Assembly: GCF_003086295.3 (NCBI RefSeq)
Contig: NC_092041.1
Span: forward strand, 95,815,827 to 95,879,826
Length of the DNA stretch: 64,000 nucleotides
DNA from: Arachis hypogaea
Lineage: Eukaryota; Streptophyta; Magnoliopsida; Fabales; Fabaceae
Direction: 5' to 3'
The notes beneath the pieces are model-generated. The model was not told the DNA's origin and did no database searches. It saw only the letters and a program-made list of their open reading frames with translations. Positions within the stretch are counted from its first letter, which is position 1; every line of letters starts with the position of its first letter. Shown in pieces: positions 11,354 to 22,859 of this stretch. The position numbers and the translations under genes are program-made.

Positions 11354-12314
11354 CACTACAAGAAACATCGTTAAAATCGACGGCCAAATCGACGGCTTAG
11401 CCGTCGATAATATTAAATTTCGACGGCAAAATGAACGGCGGATGTGGTTGCTATAAAGCTTGTCGAATTTTCAAAATTCTAATAAAGTCGATAATAATTT
11501 AATAAAATTGACGGCTTTACTATCTATAATATGAGTTAGAGAATTTTACATTCTTACTAAAATCGACAACGTTGCCGTCGATATTATTATATAAAATCGA
11601 CGCCATTTTTGTCGATATTTGATTCAATAAAATCGACAATGTTTTCATTTATATATGCTTACTAAAATTGACAACATTACCGTCGATATTTGATCCAATA
11701 AAATTGACATAGTTGCCGTCGATTTTATTATTTAGATACCAACAAATTTTGTCTATATTTGGTTTTTCTTGTCTATTTTAAAATTAAAAAGCGACAACCA
11801 TTCCGTCGATTTTAATAGATATGTTTTAATTATTTTTTCTATTTGAAAAATAGTAAACAATTAATGCAAATAAATATAGAAATAAATTTATATAGAGTAT
11901 AAATAACAAGACAAATAAACTTTTAAATATAAAAATAAAATTACATATTGCAGATTTTAGTATTGCAATGCAATCAAAAAAGATTTTTCATTTGTCAAAT
12001 ATACATTACATATGGCAGATAACTCACCAATAACTTTCAATATGTTAAATTAGAAACAATCAAGATGACTATGTATGCCTAAATTACATATCGCAAATAA
12101 CTCACCAAATGTAACATCTCAGGGACCCTTGATTCCTTTATGGCATCAGTTGAATTTTTCATAAGAGCCTGTAATTTTATATGAATTTCGGTTAATAGAT
12201 TGAATAAAGAATAGAAAATAAATTTTTCATAAGAGCCTGCACCAAATGTCATACGTTCTATCATACATGCAACTTCGGTTCCGATTTTTCATTATTAATG
12301 ATTTTAATTTCCTA

Positions 12315-12701
12315 CAAGACTACCAGAGTTATGATGTATTGCTCCTCATAGGATTAGGAATTAGAGCAACTCCTTTCATTAGCATTCTCAGGAATCTTAT
12401 CAATGAAACTAGAGTAATTGATGAAATGGTATTATACATAATCTTAATAGATTTTTCGTAAAGTTGATTTTTTCTTTTTCTTCAGATATCAATTGTATAA
12501 TCTCATGTGCAGGAATCAATGACGGAAACAACAAAATCAGGAGACAGCTTAAATAGTTTTGCATCTTCAAATTTGACGCCAAGTGGAAACAAGAGAACAC
12601 AAAGGACTACAAATGCTTACTTCTACTGGGTCACCAGAGAACCTGGATCTTTTGAATGGTTTGAAGGAGTGCTGGATCAAGTTGCAGAAATGGACTACAA
12701 A
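12315..12701 (+). pseudogene. RBOH fragment: Captured respiratory burst oxidase (NADPH oxidase) fragment, two exons
   Basis: Exon 12315-12428 encodes the NADPH-binding piece [25 protein letters not shown]. Intron 12429-12512 has GT...AG borders (GTATTA ... TGTGCAG). Exon 12513-12701 encodes the linker and [20 protein letters not shown], followed by a GT donor. Plant RBOH enzymes have GIGATP in the first motif; here one Gly is Arg (AGA for GGA), which should weaken NADPH binding. Intact RBOHs are ~900-residue membrane proteins that make apoplastic superoxide; only ~101 codons are present. The retained intron and splice sites show DNA-level capture by the CACTA element. Confidence 0.88.
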
Positions 12702-12760
12702 GTAGGATATTGAATTGTGCATATAGTTACTCTAATGCACTATCATTTAATACCCCTTAG

Positions 12761-12840
12761 ACGTGCTGAGAGATAACATTGTTGCTGAAATCCTACGAGG
12801 AAAGGCAAAAGATCAAATGGTCAAAACAGGGCTTGCTGAT
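12761..12840 (+). pseudogene. Second exon-like fragment, gene unknown
   Basis: An 80 bp stretch bordered by an acceptor (ACCCCTTAG) and a donor (GTAAGG) is fully open (VLRDNIVAEILRGKAKDQMV...). It is not the exon that follows in RBOH genes. It may come from a second host gene, but I do not recognise it. Confidence 0.4.
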
Positions 12841-15294
12841 GTAAGGAAACCCAAGCAAAGACACTTCAAATAACCACATGTAATGATTGTGCCTTGAATG
12901 AATATTATTAGCTACAAGACTAGATAAAATTCGAATTGATAGTGCAAATTAAGTTATGAAGAGCTATTAAATGAGAAAGAAAGAAAGCCAGTCAGATAAG
13001 AAGAATACAAACACGAAATAACCAAGCACAGTGAGTTCATAGATAAATGATGAAACTCCATGTGAAGTACCCTGTTCACTTGTCGTTGATAATTGAAGAA
13101 GGCTCAACATATAATTAGATCAGGAACATTAATTCAACACATAATTTGCATCTCTCTTTTTCTCATTCATTCATCAATCATCATCAATAATAAAGTCATA
13201 TAAAGAATTCTAGAAGCAGCACAGGTAGATATCTTGTTCCCTTAACATTTTTTTTATCATTTATCATTAGAAAAGTAAGATTGTAATGGTAACTTGCAGA
13301 ACAGGTTAGTTAACTAGAGACACAAGACACAATTGAGTGAATATAAGAAGATGAGATTCTTCATCTTGGTGTTTCTCCTCAACATATTTTCTGCTTTCAA
13401 CTGCTTCTTCAACATCTTGGTATAAGTATATTTAATCAATACTAACTAATTTTCTATTTTTTATGCTAAAAACTATTAGTCTCAATTATTATTTAGATTA
13501 ACGAATTGCTCTTAAAAAATTACTGCAATACGGTACATAAAGAACATAGCTACTTTATTGATCTATTATCTATGTAAACATTGATATAAAAAATTGCGGC
13601 AAATTGACATAAGAATCTACTATTGATTATGTGAACACTAAAAATAAGAATCTGCCAAATGAGATGAATAAATATAAATCCGAGCAAAGCAAAGAGAAAA
13701 GCGAAAACCTCACAACCTGTTTTATGCAGAGAGAGTAAAGAGAGAATACTTACGGTGTTGTCGAGACCGATGGAACGATTGTTGATAGCAGAGGCGAATC
13801 AATGGAAACGATGGTAAGTTTGTTGCCACGTGTAGCGACGGGATCCATGCAAGTTAAAAGAGTATTGAAAGTTCAATATCATAAAAGGCAAAGTCCGGTA
13901 TACATATAACATGCATGTATGAAATTAACTGTTCTACTAAAAATGTAAAAATCTGGTGTCTATTTAATATGCAAAATTGCAAATAACATGGAACAGACTA
14001 CAATACTAAGGCAACAATGCGGGAGTGGGACATTCAACAATTAACTAGGCCTTATCTCATTCAGTAATACTAGAAACTTCTACACAAGTCAAATAATGCA
14101 ATTGAGAAAGATTAAAAATTAAACTATCAATTAAACAATTGATCTGATAACACTCCTCCTTCTTTTTTACATTGATAATGTCAAGGAAAAATGCATAATG
14201 CACAGGCATTGCAAAACAAGACAATGGTGTAATTTGACCATTATAGATTTCAAAATCTTAGATAAATTACATGTAAAATGTAAAAGCTATTCACTCCTAT
14301 ATCAAACATCCTAAGTGAACTCCATAGTAACCTCACTTGCTTGCTTACCAAATATGAAGAAATCAGTGACACAATGTGCTCCTCCAATTCCTCTTGGTAA
14401 CTTTCTTTCTTGTTCTTTTTATTGACAGGAATCTGAACAACAAAGCACACAACCTGAATTTTAGTCCCATGGACCCATATTACAATTATGAACACAATAT
14501 ATGACTAATAATTATGAACAGAATGGCCATGCAAGTTGCAGAGGTGCAAATTAATACTACATTACTACTACTTCATATTTACCTAATAATTTTGTTACAA
14601 ATTGAAAGAAAGATCTTAGCTTAAATATGGACCATGTGAGTATGAGAATCCACCATTAAGAGTGCTTCTGTTTCCACCAAACAGAGAAATAAAACGAGCT
14701 TCTGTGAAATTATGGAATTATTAAACTTAGTCTTAGCTCTTAAAATAAAATGGAACCAGAATAAACATGATGACCATGATTTCTAGATTTAAAAAACAGG
14801 ATATTACAATTAGGTCATAGTTTACACCTAAAATAGAAGATTTCCAATTGAAACTGAAGTTGGCTTTGAAAATGATACCTGGTTCTTGTGAGCTCGATTG
14901 AGAGAGAATGGAGAAGGACCAAAGTAGGAGGAGCCATGGCGGCAACAGAGAGAAGGAGCGATGGCAGCGCGGCAGCAGCAGAGTGACATGCAGTGCGACC
15001 AAGAGGAGCGATAGTGAGGAGCGACAGCGGCACGACAGCAACAGAGCGCGACGGCGGCGCGAGCAAACAGAGTGACAATGGCGCAACCGTGACGCCCGCA
15101 GAAGAGAATGGGGGTTGTTTCTGAACTTGGAGGCGGATTGGTGAGGAATGCAAAAAAGAAAAGGATAAAATGAGGGTTGGTGAGGAATTTGGGGCAAAAT
15201 GGTATTTTTGGACTTGGAGGCGGGAAGTGGGCACGGGGATGGTCTTTTTAGCAATAAACATAGACGGTATCATTGTCAATTTTAATTTGAAAAA
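12841..15294. other. CACTA interior without recognised genes
   Basis: Mostly AT-rich, intron-like sequence. 14885-15110 is a GC-rich low-complexity patch of GAGCGACGGC-like triplets. It opens long minus-strand frames (15254-14733, 15300-14815) rich in Leu, Ser and Ala, which I regard as compositional. It could also be a captured 5' untranslated region. Confidence 0.4.
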
Positions 15295-15624
15295 AATCAA
15301 CGGCTTTTGTGTCTATTTTATACATTAAATCCACACCATTTATTTGATTTTAGAAAGTAATCTAAACCGTTCAAATTTATCGACAGGAGCTTTGTCGATA
15401 TTTTAAATATAAAAATAGACATTAGGTCCGTCGATTTTAGAATAAAGGTATTTTCACCCCCTAGTTTGTCGACGATAGTTAAAAAGGTTTAATGCAACAT
15501 AAAAAAATCGACAACCAGGCTGTCGATTTTATTAGTTTATTTTTAATTATCTTTTTTTTTTAAATATCGACGGGAGAGATAGCCGTCGATTTTTGCATAA
15601 AAAAATATGCTTTTTCTTGTAGTG

Positions 15625-16436
15625 TGTACCGCCCACCAGGTGGGGTTCGTGGTGGTGTACCGCCCACTGGTTTTCAAGAGGACGATATCCAGATTAGCTA
15701 CCGGATGTGTTGGGCTCTGGCAAAGTAACTTACACGTGAGTTCACTGCCAGTAGGACAGACATGCATCATACTACATTTGTTTGCCATTGTTTAGGGGTG
15801 CTTAAATTGTTTTGGTTTGCCTATCTGATAAGTTATGCTTAACTAGTAACTGTGATATTTGCTATAATTGTTCTTTGAGTATGTTTGTCTTGTATTTGTT
15901 TGTGCCTGTGACTGATTTCTGTTTTAAGTATTGGTGGTGGATTGATGATAGCGATGATGAGTTTTGTTGGGCTAGAGGCCAAGATTTGATTGTATATTGG
16001 GTTGGAGGCCGTGATTGGTGAGTTTGGGTTGATTGATCCCTTGGTATTTATATTGAATATTATGTCTATTTATAAAGAATGAAACTTTTGCGAAATTAAG
16101 ATATGGGTGTTGGAATTTCGGATTTAATTATATGTCGATATTGAATAGATTCACAAGACAATGATAACTACTGAACTTGAAAACAGTTTACGTTAAAAAT
16201 ATCTTCTTATAACAATTCTCAAAATCCTCTACTAAGAAGCCTTTTGAGGACTATATTCTCACTCCCCTACAGGTCTTTCTTTTTCAGGTTATGGACGACA
16301 AAGTTCGAAAAAGCTCATTTATTCCTTTTCTATTTTAAATGATGTTTTGGGTTGTATTAGTTAATTTTTTCCTTGCCTTTATCTTTACAAGTTTCTATAA
16401 GAGGGATAGAAAATTGATTATGTAATGCCTGTAAAG

Positions 16437-16489
<53 letters not shown>

Positions 16490-16635
16490 ATATGGATGTA
16501 TGATTTGAAAAAATTCGGTTTAAGTTTTAAACAGGCTCATGTTTTAATATTTAATATTTTAAGAGTTGTTGTAATACTTGAGCTATCAGAATGGCGCAGC
16601 CGGAAGCGTGACAGTTTGATAGTTAGGGTATTATA
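15625..16635 (+). repeat. Plus-strand LTR body, right of the CACTA insertion
   Basis: Resumes with TGTACCGCCCACC, completing the interrupted hairpin unit, then one more hairpin, the CATGCATCAT box at 15761-15770, a TA/GT microsatellite at 16439-16489 and the LTR terminus (GATAGTTAGGGTATTATA) at 16635. The last 150 bp match 37537-37690 and 8016-8165 in inverted orientation. Confidence 0.65.
16439..16489. repeat. (TA)n-(GT)n microsatellite in LTR
   Basis: About 17 TA units followed by GT units, at the same relative place (upstream of the LTR end) as TA tracts in the other Tekay-type LTRs. Confidence 0.9.
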
Positions 16636-17076
16636 AAAAGAAAATTGAAAAGAGAGAAAATAAAAATAGAGTAAAATTACGTTAATACTCTTTTTTATAT
16701 TATATGTAAATTACAAATTATTAATATATTTAAGTCTTTTTTTCAAAAAAAATTAGTTACTCAATTTAACTTTCAATACTTTAATATATTATTTTTATTA
16801 ATATACTTAACTCTATCTTCCAAAAACTATATAATAAAACTATACACAAATTATATATAATTCAAAGGATATATAAGTCATTTTGTATTGATTCTTCCTT
16901 CTTTCTCAATTTTCTTCATAAGTTAGAGATAAAAAAAAATTAAGTGGTCTCACACAACTTTTTTCTTTTTCATTCTCTTTTCACTTTCTATACAAACAAT
17001 ATAAAATTAACTTTTCCATCCATTTTCCTTTCAAACATTTTTCTTCCTTTCATTTTCAACAAATTCAAACAACGTG
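16636..17076. repeat. MITE in copia copy A, right part
   Basis: Continuation of the MITE begun at 7879. The rejoined body aligns with 21450-21884 in copy B. It is A/T-rich with no coding, with purine-rich GAAAAGAGA and pyrimidine-rich TTTTCTTTTTC tracts in its two halves. Confidence 0.55.
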
Positions 17077-17484
17077 TAAATATTTTTCTAGTATAAATTT
17101 TAAAAATTTTGACAAAAAATATAATTAATTAAATCAATATTCCATGTGTAATACCAAAAAATTAGACACATAATTCATATTCTTCGAGTTTAAAAATTTA
17201 TACTTTTAAGTACTTATATAATAATTTTTTCTATACATCTTGGTCTTATAAATATTTACAAGAATATAATTTTTAGAATTTTCAACTAAAATAATATAAC
17301 TTTTATCTTCATATAGGTAAAAATTTTTAACAAATATTATTATCAATTTATAAAAAATTTAATTTATCCTCTTAATTTATTTATAGGAAATAAATCCTAT
17401 ATCTTATTATTCTGTTTGTTGAATAATGTTTATTATCCATTAAACTTTAAAATTATTTGTCAATTAAATAAGGTTTACTTCCTA

Positions 17485-20400
17485 TCATTTAATCCCAATA
17501 CATTTTAATTTGATTTTACCAATAACCTCTTTGATTTTATTCCTTGACAAATATTGACTCAAAAGATTTGCTAAATTTTTTTTATATTTATTAGTTACTT
17601 TACAAACTTTATTTCTCAAACATGTGTCTAGAGTATTTATTATAAACTTTATTCTATGGTCCAGGTATTGTTGATTTATTATCACAAAAATTGAAATGAT
17701 TCTCACTTATTGTGGCCTCAACTTTATATCATATAACAATTTTTTTAGTCATTCTGCATCTTTACTTGTGGTTCATAAAACTACAAACTCAGTCTTTATA
17801 GTAGAATATGAGATACATGTTTATTTTTTTACGCCAAACTTATTGTTCTACTTTCTATAGTGAAAATCCATCTTAAACTAAATTGATTATCACTAAGTTT
17901 GTAATCCAACTTATGTCGAAATATAACTTTCCAAAACTATGGGATATTCACTACAATGCAATCCCAAGTTTATGATTTTCTTGAGATAATAAAAAACTTT
18001 GTTATAGCTTTTATTTGGTCGTTGCTAGGATTTTCTAGAAATTTTGATAGTTTATACACAATAAATGCTATATTAGATCTGGTGTAATGAATTGTATTGT
18101 ATACATTAAACATTATATAGCATTATTATATTCTAATTATGCTACAGGTCTTTCCATGTTCTCTTTTAATTTAAAATTAAGATCATAGGATGTATGAATT
18201 TCTTTAATTGTGAGATGATTAAATACTTTAATACCTTTTTTATTTAAAGCCAATTTCATTATTAGAAATCTTTATGCTTAAAATTATATCAACTTCATTC
18301 AAATTCTTCATCTCTTGAAGTTAGATACTCATTCGTTACTCAAATAGTGAATCAAACATTAGATACTCCATAATTCTTAGTAAATTTTAAATAAATACAT
18401 CTCTTTAAATTATATGTGAGAAATTATTTGATAACACTACTGATTAATCAAACTTATCATGCCATTATTTAGGCACTTGTTTTAAACCATAGAATGACTC
18501 AATTAATTTACAAACTTTCTTTTTATTTTTAGATAGCACATAATATTTTGGTTGCTCCATATAAATTTTTTCATTTAGAACATTTGTCTCAACATTCATT
18601 TAATATATGTGAAACTTGTAAATGTATGTTTATATTATAAGTGTCTTAATAAAAGTCATTCTTATCACAAGTGTGTAGATATCAAAGTAGTCTACATGTT
18701 TTTTTTAATTTCTCTAAATTTATTAGCCAATAATCTTGTTTTAAAGATTCATAGTGAATAACTAATGTTATATTTTTGTCTAAACACCCACTTATATTTA
18801 ATAGATTTTAATTCTAGAGGCAAATCAAGTAAGACTAAATTATTGTTTGATAATATTTAATACATTTCATTATTCGTTACTTCTTTCTAAAACTCAGAAT
18901 CTCGAAATGTCCTGATCTCTTTGAACGTTTGAGGATCACCCTTTATGTTCATCATAATAAGAATCATGTTTGTTACAAAATTCATAATTTCTTCAATAAA
19001 AAAAAGTCATAGTCTGAGAAGAAATAAATATTGGACCTAATTCCTTTACTTTTCTCATTCTCAATCTCTTTTTTTATTCAATCAATTCTATCACTTATAT
19101 ATTTATTATTTTGATCATTTATTGTATGTAAAATATTAGTATCATTTTTAGAATATTTTGAGTAAGAAGTTGAATCATTGATAAATATATTTTTAATAAA
19201 CTGTACTTCTCTTGATTCAACATCTGTATTAGACACTAAATCCAATATTCTATATGCTTTATAATTTTGATCATGTTCTATAAAGATATTTTTGATGACT
19301 CTTGGCATTAATTTAATTCTCTTTTAATTAAGAAGTCAATAAAAAGATAAATACTCACAACCTTCTAGATTGTTCGAATTATTTATTCTTTCTTTCCATA
19401 TTTCATAAGAAGAAATATTTCTGTATCTTACCCTATTATAAATATGAGATACTGTCAATAATGTCTCACTCCATAAATTTTAATATAATTTTGATTTAGT
19501 TGTATTTTATTAACCATATTTCTTAGGTATTTTTTTTGTCAAACTATTTTGTTACGTGATAAGCGGAAGATTCTTGCACAATATTATGTGACTACAAAAA
19601 TTATGAAATTCATTAGACAAATATTCTCTACCTCTATCGCTGTATTTTTTATCATGTATATTTTTTATTTTCATTTTATATCTCTTAAATATTTTAAAAA
19701 TTTTATCTTTAATTCTAAATAAATACACATATGTAAACCTAGAACAATTATCAATAAAAGTTATAAAATATTGTTATTTAATTCACAAATATTATTATAA
19801 ATCAATTCTAGTAAATATGTATTTCTTTCAACTTTAGTAAAAATATTTCTTAATAATTTTGGATTATATACAAATATCAAATTTATTATTAAAATTATTA
19901 TTATGCCTATATTCAATTGATTGTAATTTTAGAGAGATAATAAAATTTGACATAAATCACAAGAATCTATCAACAATATATAAAGAAGAGTAATGCTATA
20001 TGGTTAGCAAATATTATTATTTTGGAATAGTATTTGGCTAGTAATAATTTACACCCACATCAATAGAAATTTGTACATAAGAAACATATAATTTTTACAC
20101 CTAAATTAATACATTTTTCACTCATATTTTTTTAAAATTTGTACACATAAATTAATAAAATTATTTGTTAAAAATAACTTAGTGTTTATGCGGGCCAAAA
20201 TTGCTAAAATTGCTGGACACCAAAAATTTTTATACAAAAAAATATTTACTACTTTATTATTTATGCTAATTTGAATATGTCTTCAGTACAATATTATTTT
20301 TCTATGAATACACTATTTTTAAGTAAAATTATTTGTTGAATTCCATTACAACTTTGAATCATTTCTTAACAAATACTAGATTCTTTCTTAGATCTAGAAT

Positions 20401-20650
20401 ATTAATTACATTTATTTAACTTAATTTCTTTCTAGATATGAAGTTTAATTCTATAGTTCTTTGACTATAGACTTTGACTAAATTGTCATTGCCCATCAAA
20501 ATTTTTTTATTGTTTAATTTTTCGTATGTTTTGAATTAGTAACTAAGATTGCAAATGTAAACAATAGTACTAGAATCTAACTACCATTTAAGTAATTTTT
20601 TTTATGTTTTCATGCTAAATTATGTGACCATGTCAATGTAAATATTTTAT
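17485..20650 (-). pseudogene. pol: Ty1-copia pol remnant, copy A
   Basis: The minus-strand translation has many stops but shows family landmarks in copia order. Around 20600-20350 are protease-like pieces (MGNDN, RTIELNF, LRKNL). At about 19650 is an integrase GREYLSNEF piece. At 19308-19078 is the block PRVIKNIFIEHDQNYKAYRI...VESREVQFIKN, matching the end of copia integrase (PRAIKCVFIGY...KAYR). At about 18290 is MKNLNEVDIIL from reverse transcriptase. At 17990-17485 are RNase H remains, including a degenerate KDNLADPLTKG-like motif. Copia integrase preceding RT separates this from Ty3. Non-functional. Confidence 0.75.
19980..20240. repeat. Possible MITE-like insert in copia copy A
   Basis: This AT-rich stretch falls between the protease and integrase remains and fits neither. 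It begins near GTAATGCTATATGGTTAGCA and ends near AATTGCTGGACACC, loosely inverted ends of a type seen in small legume elements. Copy B does not cover the region, so boundaries cannot be tested. Confidence 0.25.
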
Positions 20651-21329
20651 CCTTTTTCTATGACTATAGCAACTGAGTTTTTAATTCTTTGATTTTCTTT
20701 CACTTTTGCATGCTGAATAATGAGTCATGGTGTGATAGATCCATGAAAGAGTTTGTAAACTTTCTTGTTTTCTCTTTTTGATAATTTTTTCTTTTTTTTT
20801 TTGGTGGTGGGATGGAGTACCTTTTAGGTGAATCAGGGTATTCACCTTCAATTAATCCTAGCTAGACGCTAGTTTGTAAGTGAAATAATTGGTTCGAAGT
20901 TTTAAATTTTTCTAATGGTTAAATTACGAGCATTTGGTGAGGAAAGATAAATCTCTTCTTCTCATCCACACAATCTCTGAGTTAGAATGGAAGAATTAGT
21001 AGAGTTTTTCTTCTTTTAAATGAGTATATTTATTTAATTTTTTTTCTTTTAAATTCTCTAACCTTATAAATTTGCCAATATGTGTTAAAAAATATCAAGA
21101 TGATAAAAAATAAATTTTGTTGTGGCTTTAGTACAAATTTTTATTATATTGTGCCAAAATATTATTATCAATCTAATAGTAACTTTAGATAAAAGAATAT
21201 ATCTTTAAAGATAATGATGTAATTATTATCCAATTTTTTTTATTATTACCTTTAACAAAAAAATTTTAGAATTCTCAATTTACTTTATAATGAAGTATAT
21301 GTGTAAAGAATATGTACTAAAATTAAGGA

Positions 21330-21884
21330 TGTGTTTGGATGTTTGATGCAAAATGAGAGAAAAGAAAATAAGAGAAAAGAAAATAGAAAAAAAATAGATT
21401 TTTTTTGTATGTTGTTTGGATGAAGAAAAAATAAATGAAAAGAAAATTGAGAAGAGAGAAAATGAAAATAGAATAAAATTATGTTAATACCCTTTTCTAT
21501 ATTAATTTTAATTATACATTATTAATGTATGTATGTAAGTCATTTGTCTCAAGAAAAAATTAGTTACTCAATTTAACTTTCAATACTTTAATATATTATT
21601 TTTATTAATATATTTAACTCTATTTTCAAAAACTATACAATAAAATCATACACAAAAATCATATATAATTCAAAGGGTATAAGTTATTTTGCATTGATTC
21701 TCCCTTCTTTCTCAATTTTTTTCCATAGGTTAGAGATGAAAAAAATTAAGTGGGCTCCATCCAATTTTTTTCTTTTTCATTCTCTTTTTTCTTTCCATCC
21801 AAATAACATAAAATTAACTTTTCCGTCCATTTTTCTTTCAAACATTTTTCTTTCTTTCATTTTCAACTAATCCAAATAATGTGT
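21330..21884. repeat. MITE in copia copy B (uninterrupted)
   Basis: About 555 bp, from GTGTTTGGATGTTTGATGC to an inverted, diverged end (CTAATCCAAATAATGTG). No coding capacity. Because both copia copies carry it at the same place, it inserted before the copia segment was duplicated. Superfamily not determined; hAT- or Mutator-derived elements often start with GTGTTTGGATG-like termini. Confidence 0.5.
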
Positions 21885-22269
21885 AAGTATTTTTTTAGTA
21901 TAAATTTTAAAAGTTTTAAGGAAAAGTATAATTGATTAAATCAATATTCCATGTGTAGTACTAAAAAATTAGACACATAACTTATATTCTTCGAGTTTAA
22001 AAATTTATAATTTTAAGCACTTATATAATATTGTTTTGATTATCTTGGTCTTATAAATATTTACAAGAATACAATTTTTAGAATTTTTTATTAAAATAAT
22101 ATAACTTTTATATTCATATAGGTAAAATTTTTTTAATAAATATTATTATCAATTTATTAAAAATTTTAATTTATCCTCCTAATTTATTTATAGGAAATAA
22201 ATCCTATATCTTATTACTCCATTTGTTGAATAATTTTTTATTATCTATTAAACTTTAAAACTATTGGTC

Positions 22270-22859
22270 AATGAAATGAGGTTTAGTTCCTATCATTTAA
22301 CCACAATACATTTTAATTTGATTTTATCCTTTGAAAAACATTGAGTCAAAAGAACTGCTAAATTTCTTTTATATTTATTATCATTTTACAAACTCATGTC
22401 TCAAATTTATATATCTATAGTTTTCATTATAAACCTTATTATATGGTCGAGGTATTATTGATTTGTTATCACAAACATTGAAATGATTCTCGCTTGTTGT
22501 GGCCTCAACTTTATATTATATAACAATTTTTTTAGCCATTCTACGTCTTTACTTGCGATTTATATAGTTACAAACTTAATCTTTATAGTAGAATATGAAA
22601 TACATATTTTTTTTAGGCCAAACTTATAGTTCTACTTTTTATGGTGAAAATTCATCTTAAACTACATTTATTATCACTAAGATTTGTAATCCAACTTACG
22701 TGGAAATATAACCTTCTAAACTATGTGATATTCAATATAATGCAATCCTAAATTTATTGTTTTCTCGAGATAATAAAAAATTTTGATACATCTTTTATTT
22801 GTTGGTTGCTAAGATTTTATAGAAACTTTGATAGTTTATACACAACAAATGCTATATTA
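22270..22859 (-). pseudogene. pol: Ty1-copia RNase H remnant, copy B
   Basis: Aligns with 17480-18070 in copy A, including the region of the degenerate LADPLTKG motif. Many stops and indels. It is cut at 22859 by the Tekay insertion; the pol sequence resumes at 34636. Confidence 0.6.
22855..22859. repeat. Target-site duplication TATTA (left)
   Basis: Matches TATTA at 34631-34635. Copia copy A shows the undisturbed site (GCTATATTAGATCTGG at about 18070), which confirms both borders of the Tekay insertion. Confidence 0.9.

Larger units (their letters stand above)
11354..15624. mobile_element. Non-autonomous CACTA transposon carrying captured gene fragments
   Basis: Ends are CACTACAAGAAA (11354) and its inverse TTTCTTGTAGTG (to 15624), flanked by the 3 bp duplication TGT (11351-11353 and 15625-15627), the hallmark of CACTA/En-Spm elements. 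Subterminal regions (11370-11830 and 15295-15600) are packed with AAATCGACGGC/GCCGTCGAT repeats in both orientations, the usual transposase-binding arrays. No transposase is present. The interior instead holds two spliced RBOH exons and at least one other exon-like piece. Length is 4271 bp. Confidence 0.92.
8016..16635. mobile_element. 8.6 kb composite LTR insertion with inverted LTR ends
   Basis: It interrupts the copy-A MITE and is flanked by near-matching 5 bp (GAAAG 8011-8015, AAAAG 16636-16640). The first ~150 bp (TGTAACACTCTAACTATC...) and last ~150 bp are inverted copies of each other. Both are LTR ends of the family found at 37537-41325. Reading in: 8312-8016 is a short minus-strand LTR (TGTAAGACC to TGTTACA-like end). 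8313-8325 is a minus-strand polypurine tract. About 9240-16635 is a plus-strand LTR body with its end at TATTATA. A CACTA element interrupts the plus-strand LTR. The element is rearranged and has no pol. Confidence 0.65.
7190..20710 (-). mobile_element. Decayed Ty1-copia element, copy A (hosts later insertions)
   Basis: Copy A aligns with copy B (20711-37536) once later insertions are set aside: 7190-8015 with 20711-21450, 16636-18070 with 21450-22859, 18070-18950 with 34636-35450, 18950-19600 with 36906-37536. Minus-strand order is protease (about 20650-20350), integrase (19700-19080), reverse transcriptase (18400-18000), RNase H (17950-17485), then a non-coding 3' part with a MITE. The two copies in direct orientation with the same left boundary look like an old tandem duplication. 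Frames are heavily decayed. Confidence 0.7.

Noticed and set aside
12315..12701. A functional NADPH oxidase gene
   Set aside because: Only two of many exons are present, inside a CACTA element, with a substituted NADPH-motif residue.
14733..15300. Two long minus-strand frames (161 and 173 codons) in the CACTA element
   Set aside because: Overlapping frames through one GC-rich low-complexity stretch; composition Leu/Ser/Ala without a motif. A captured untranslated region is possible but not shown.
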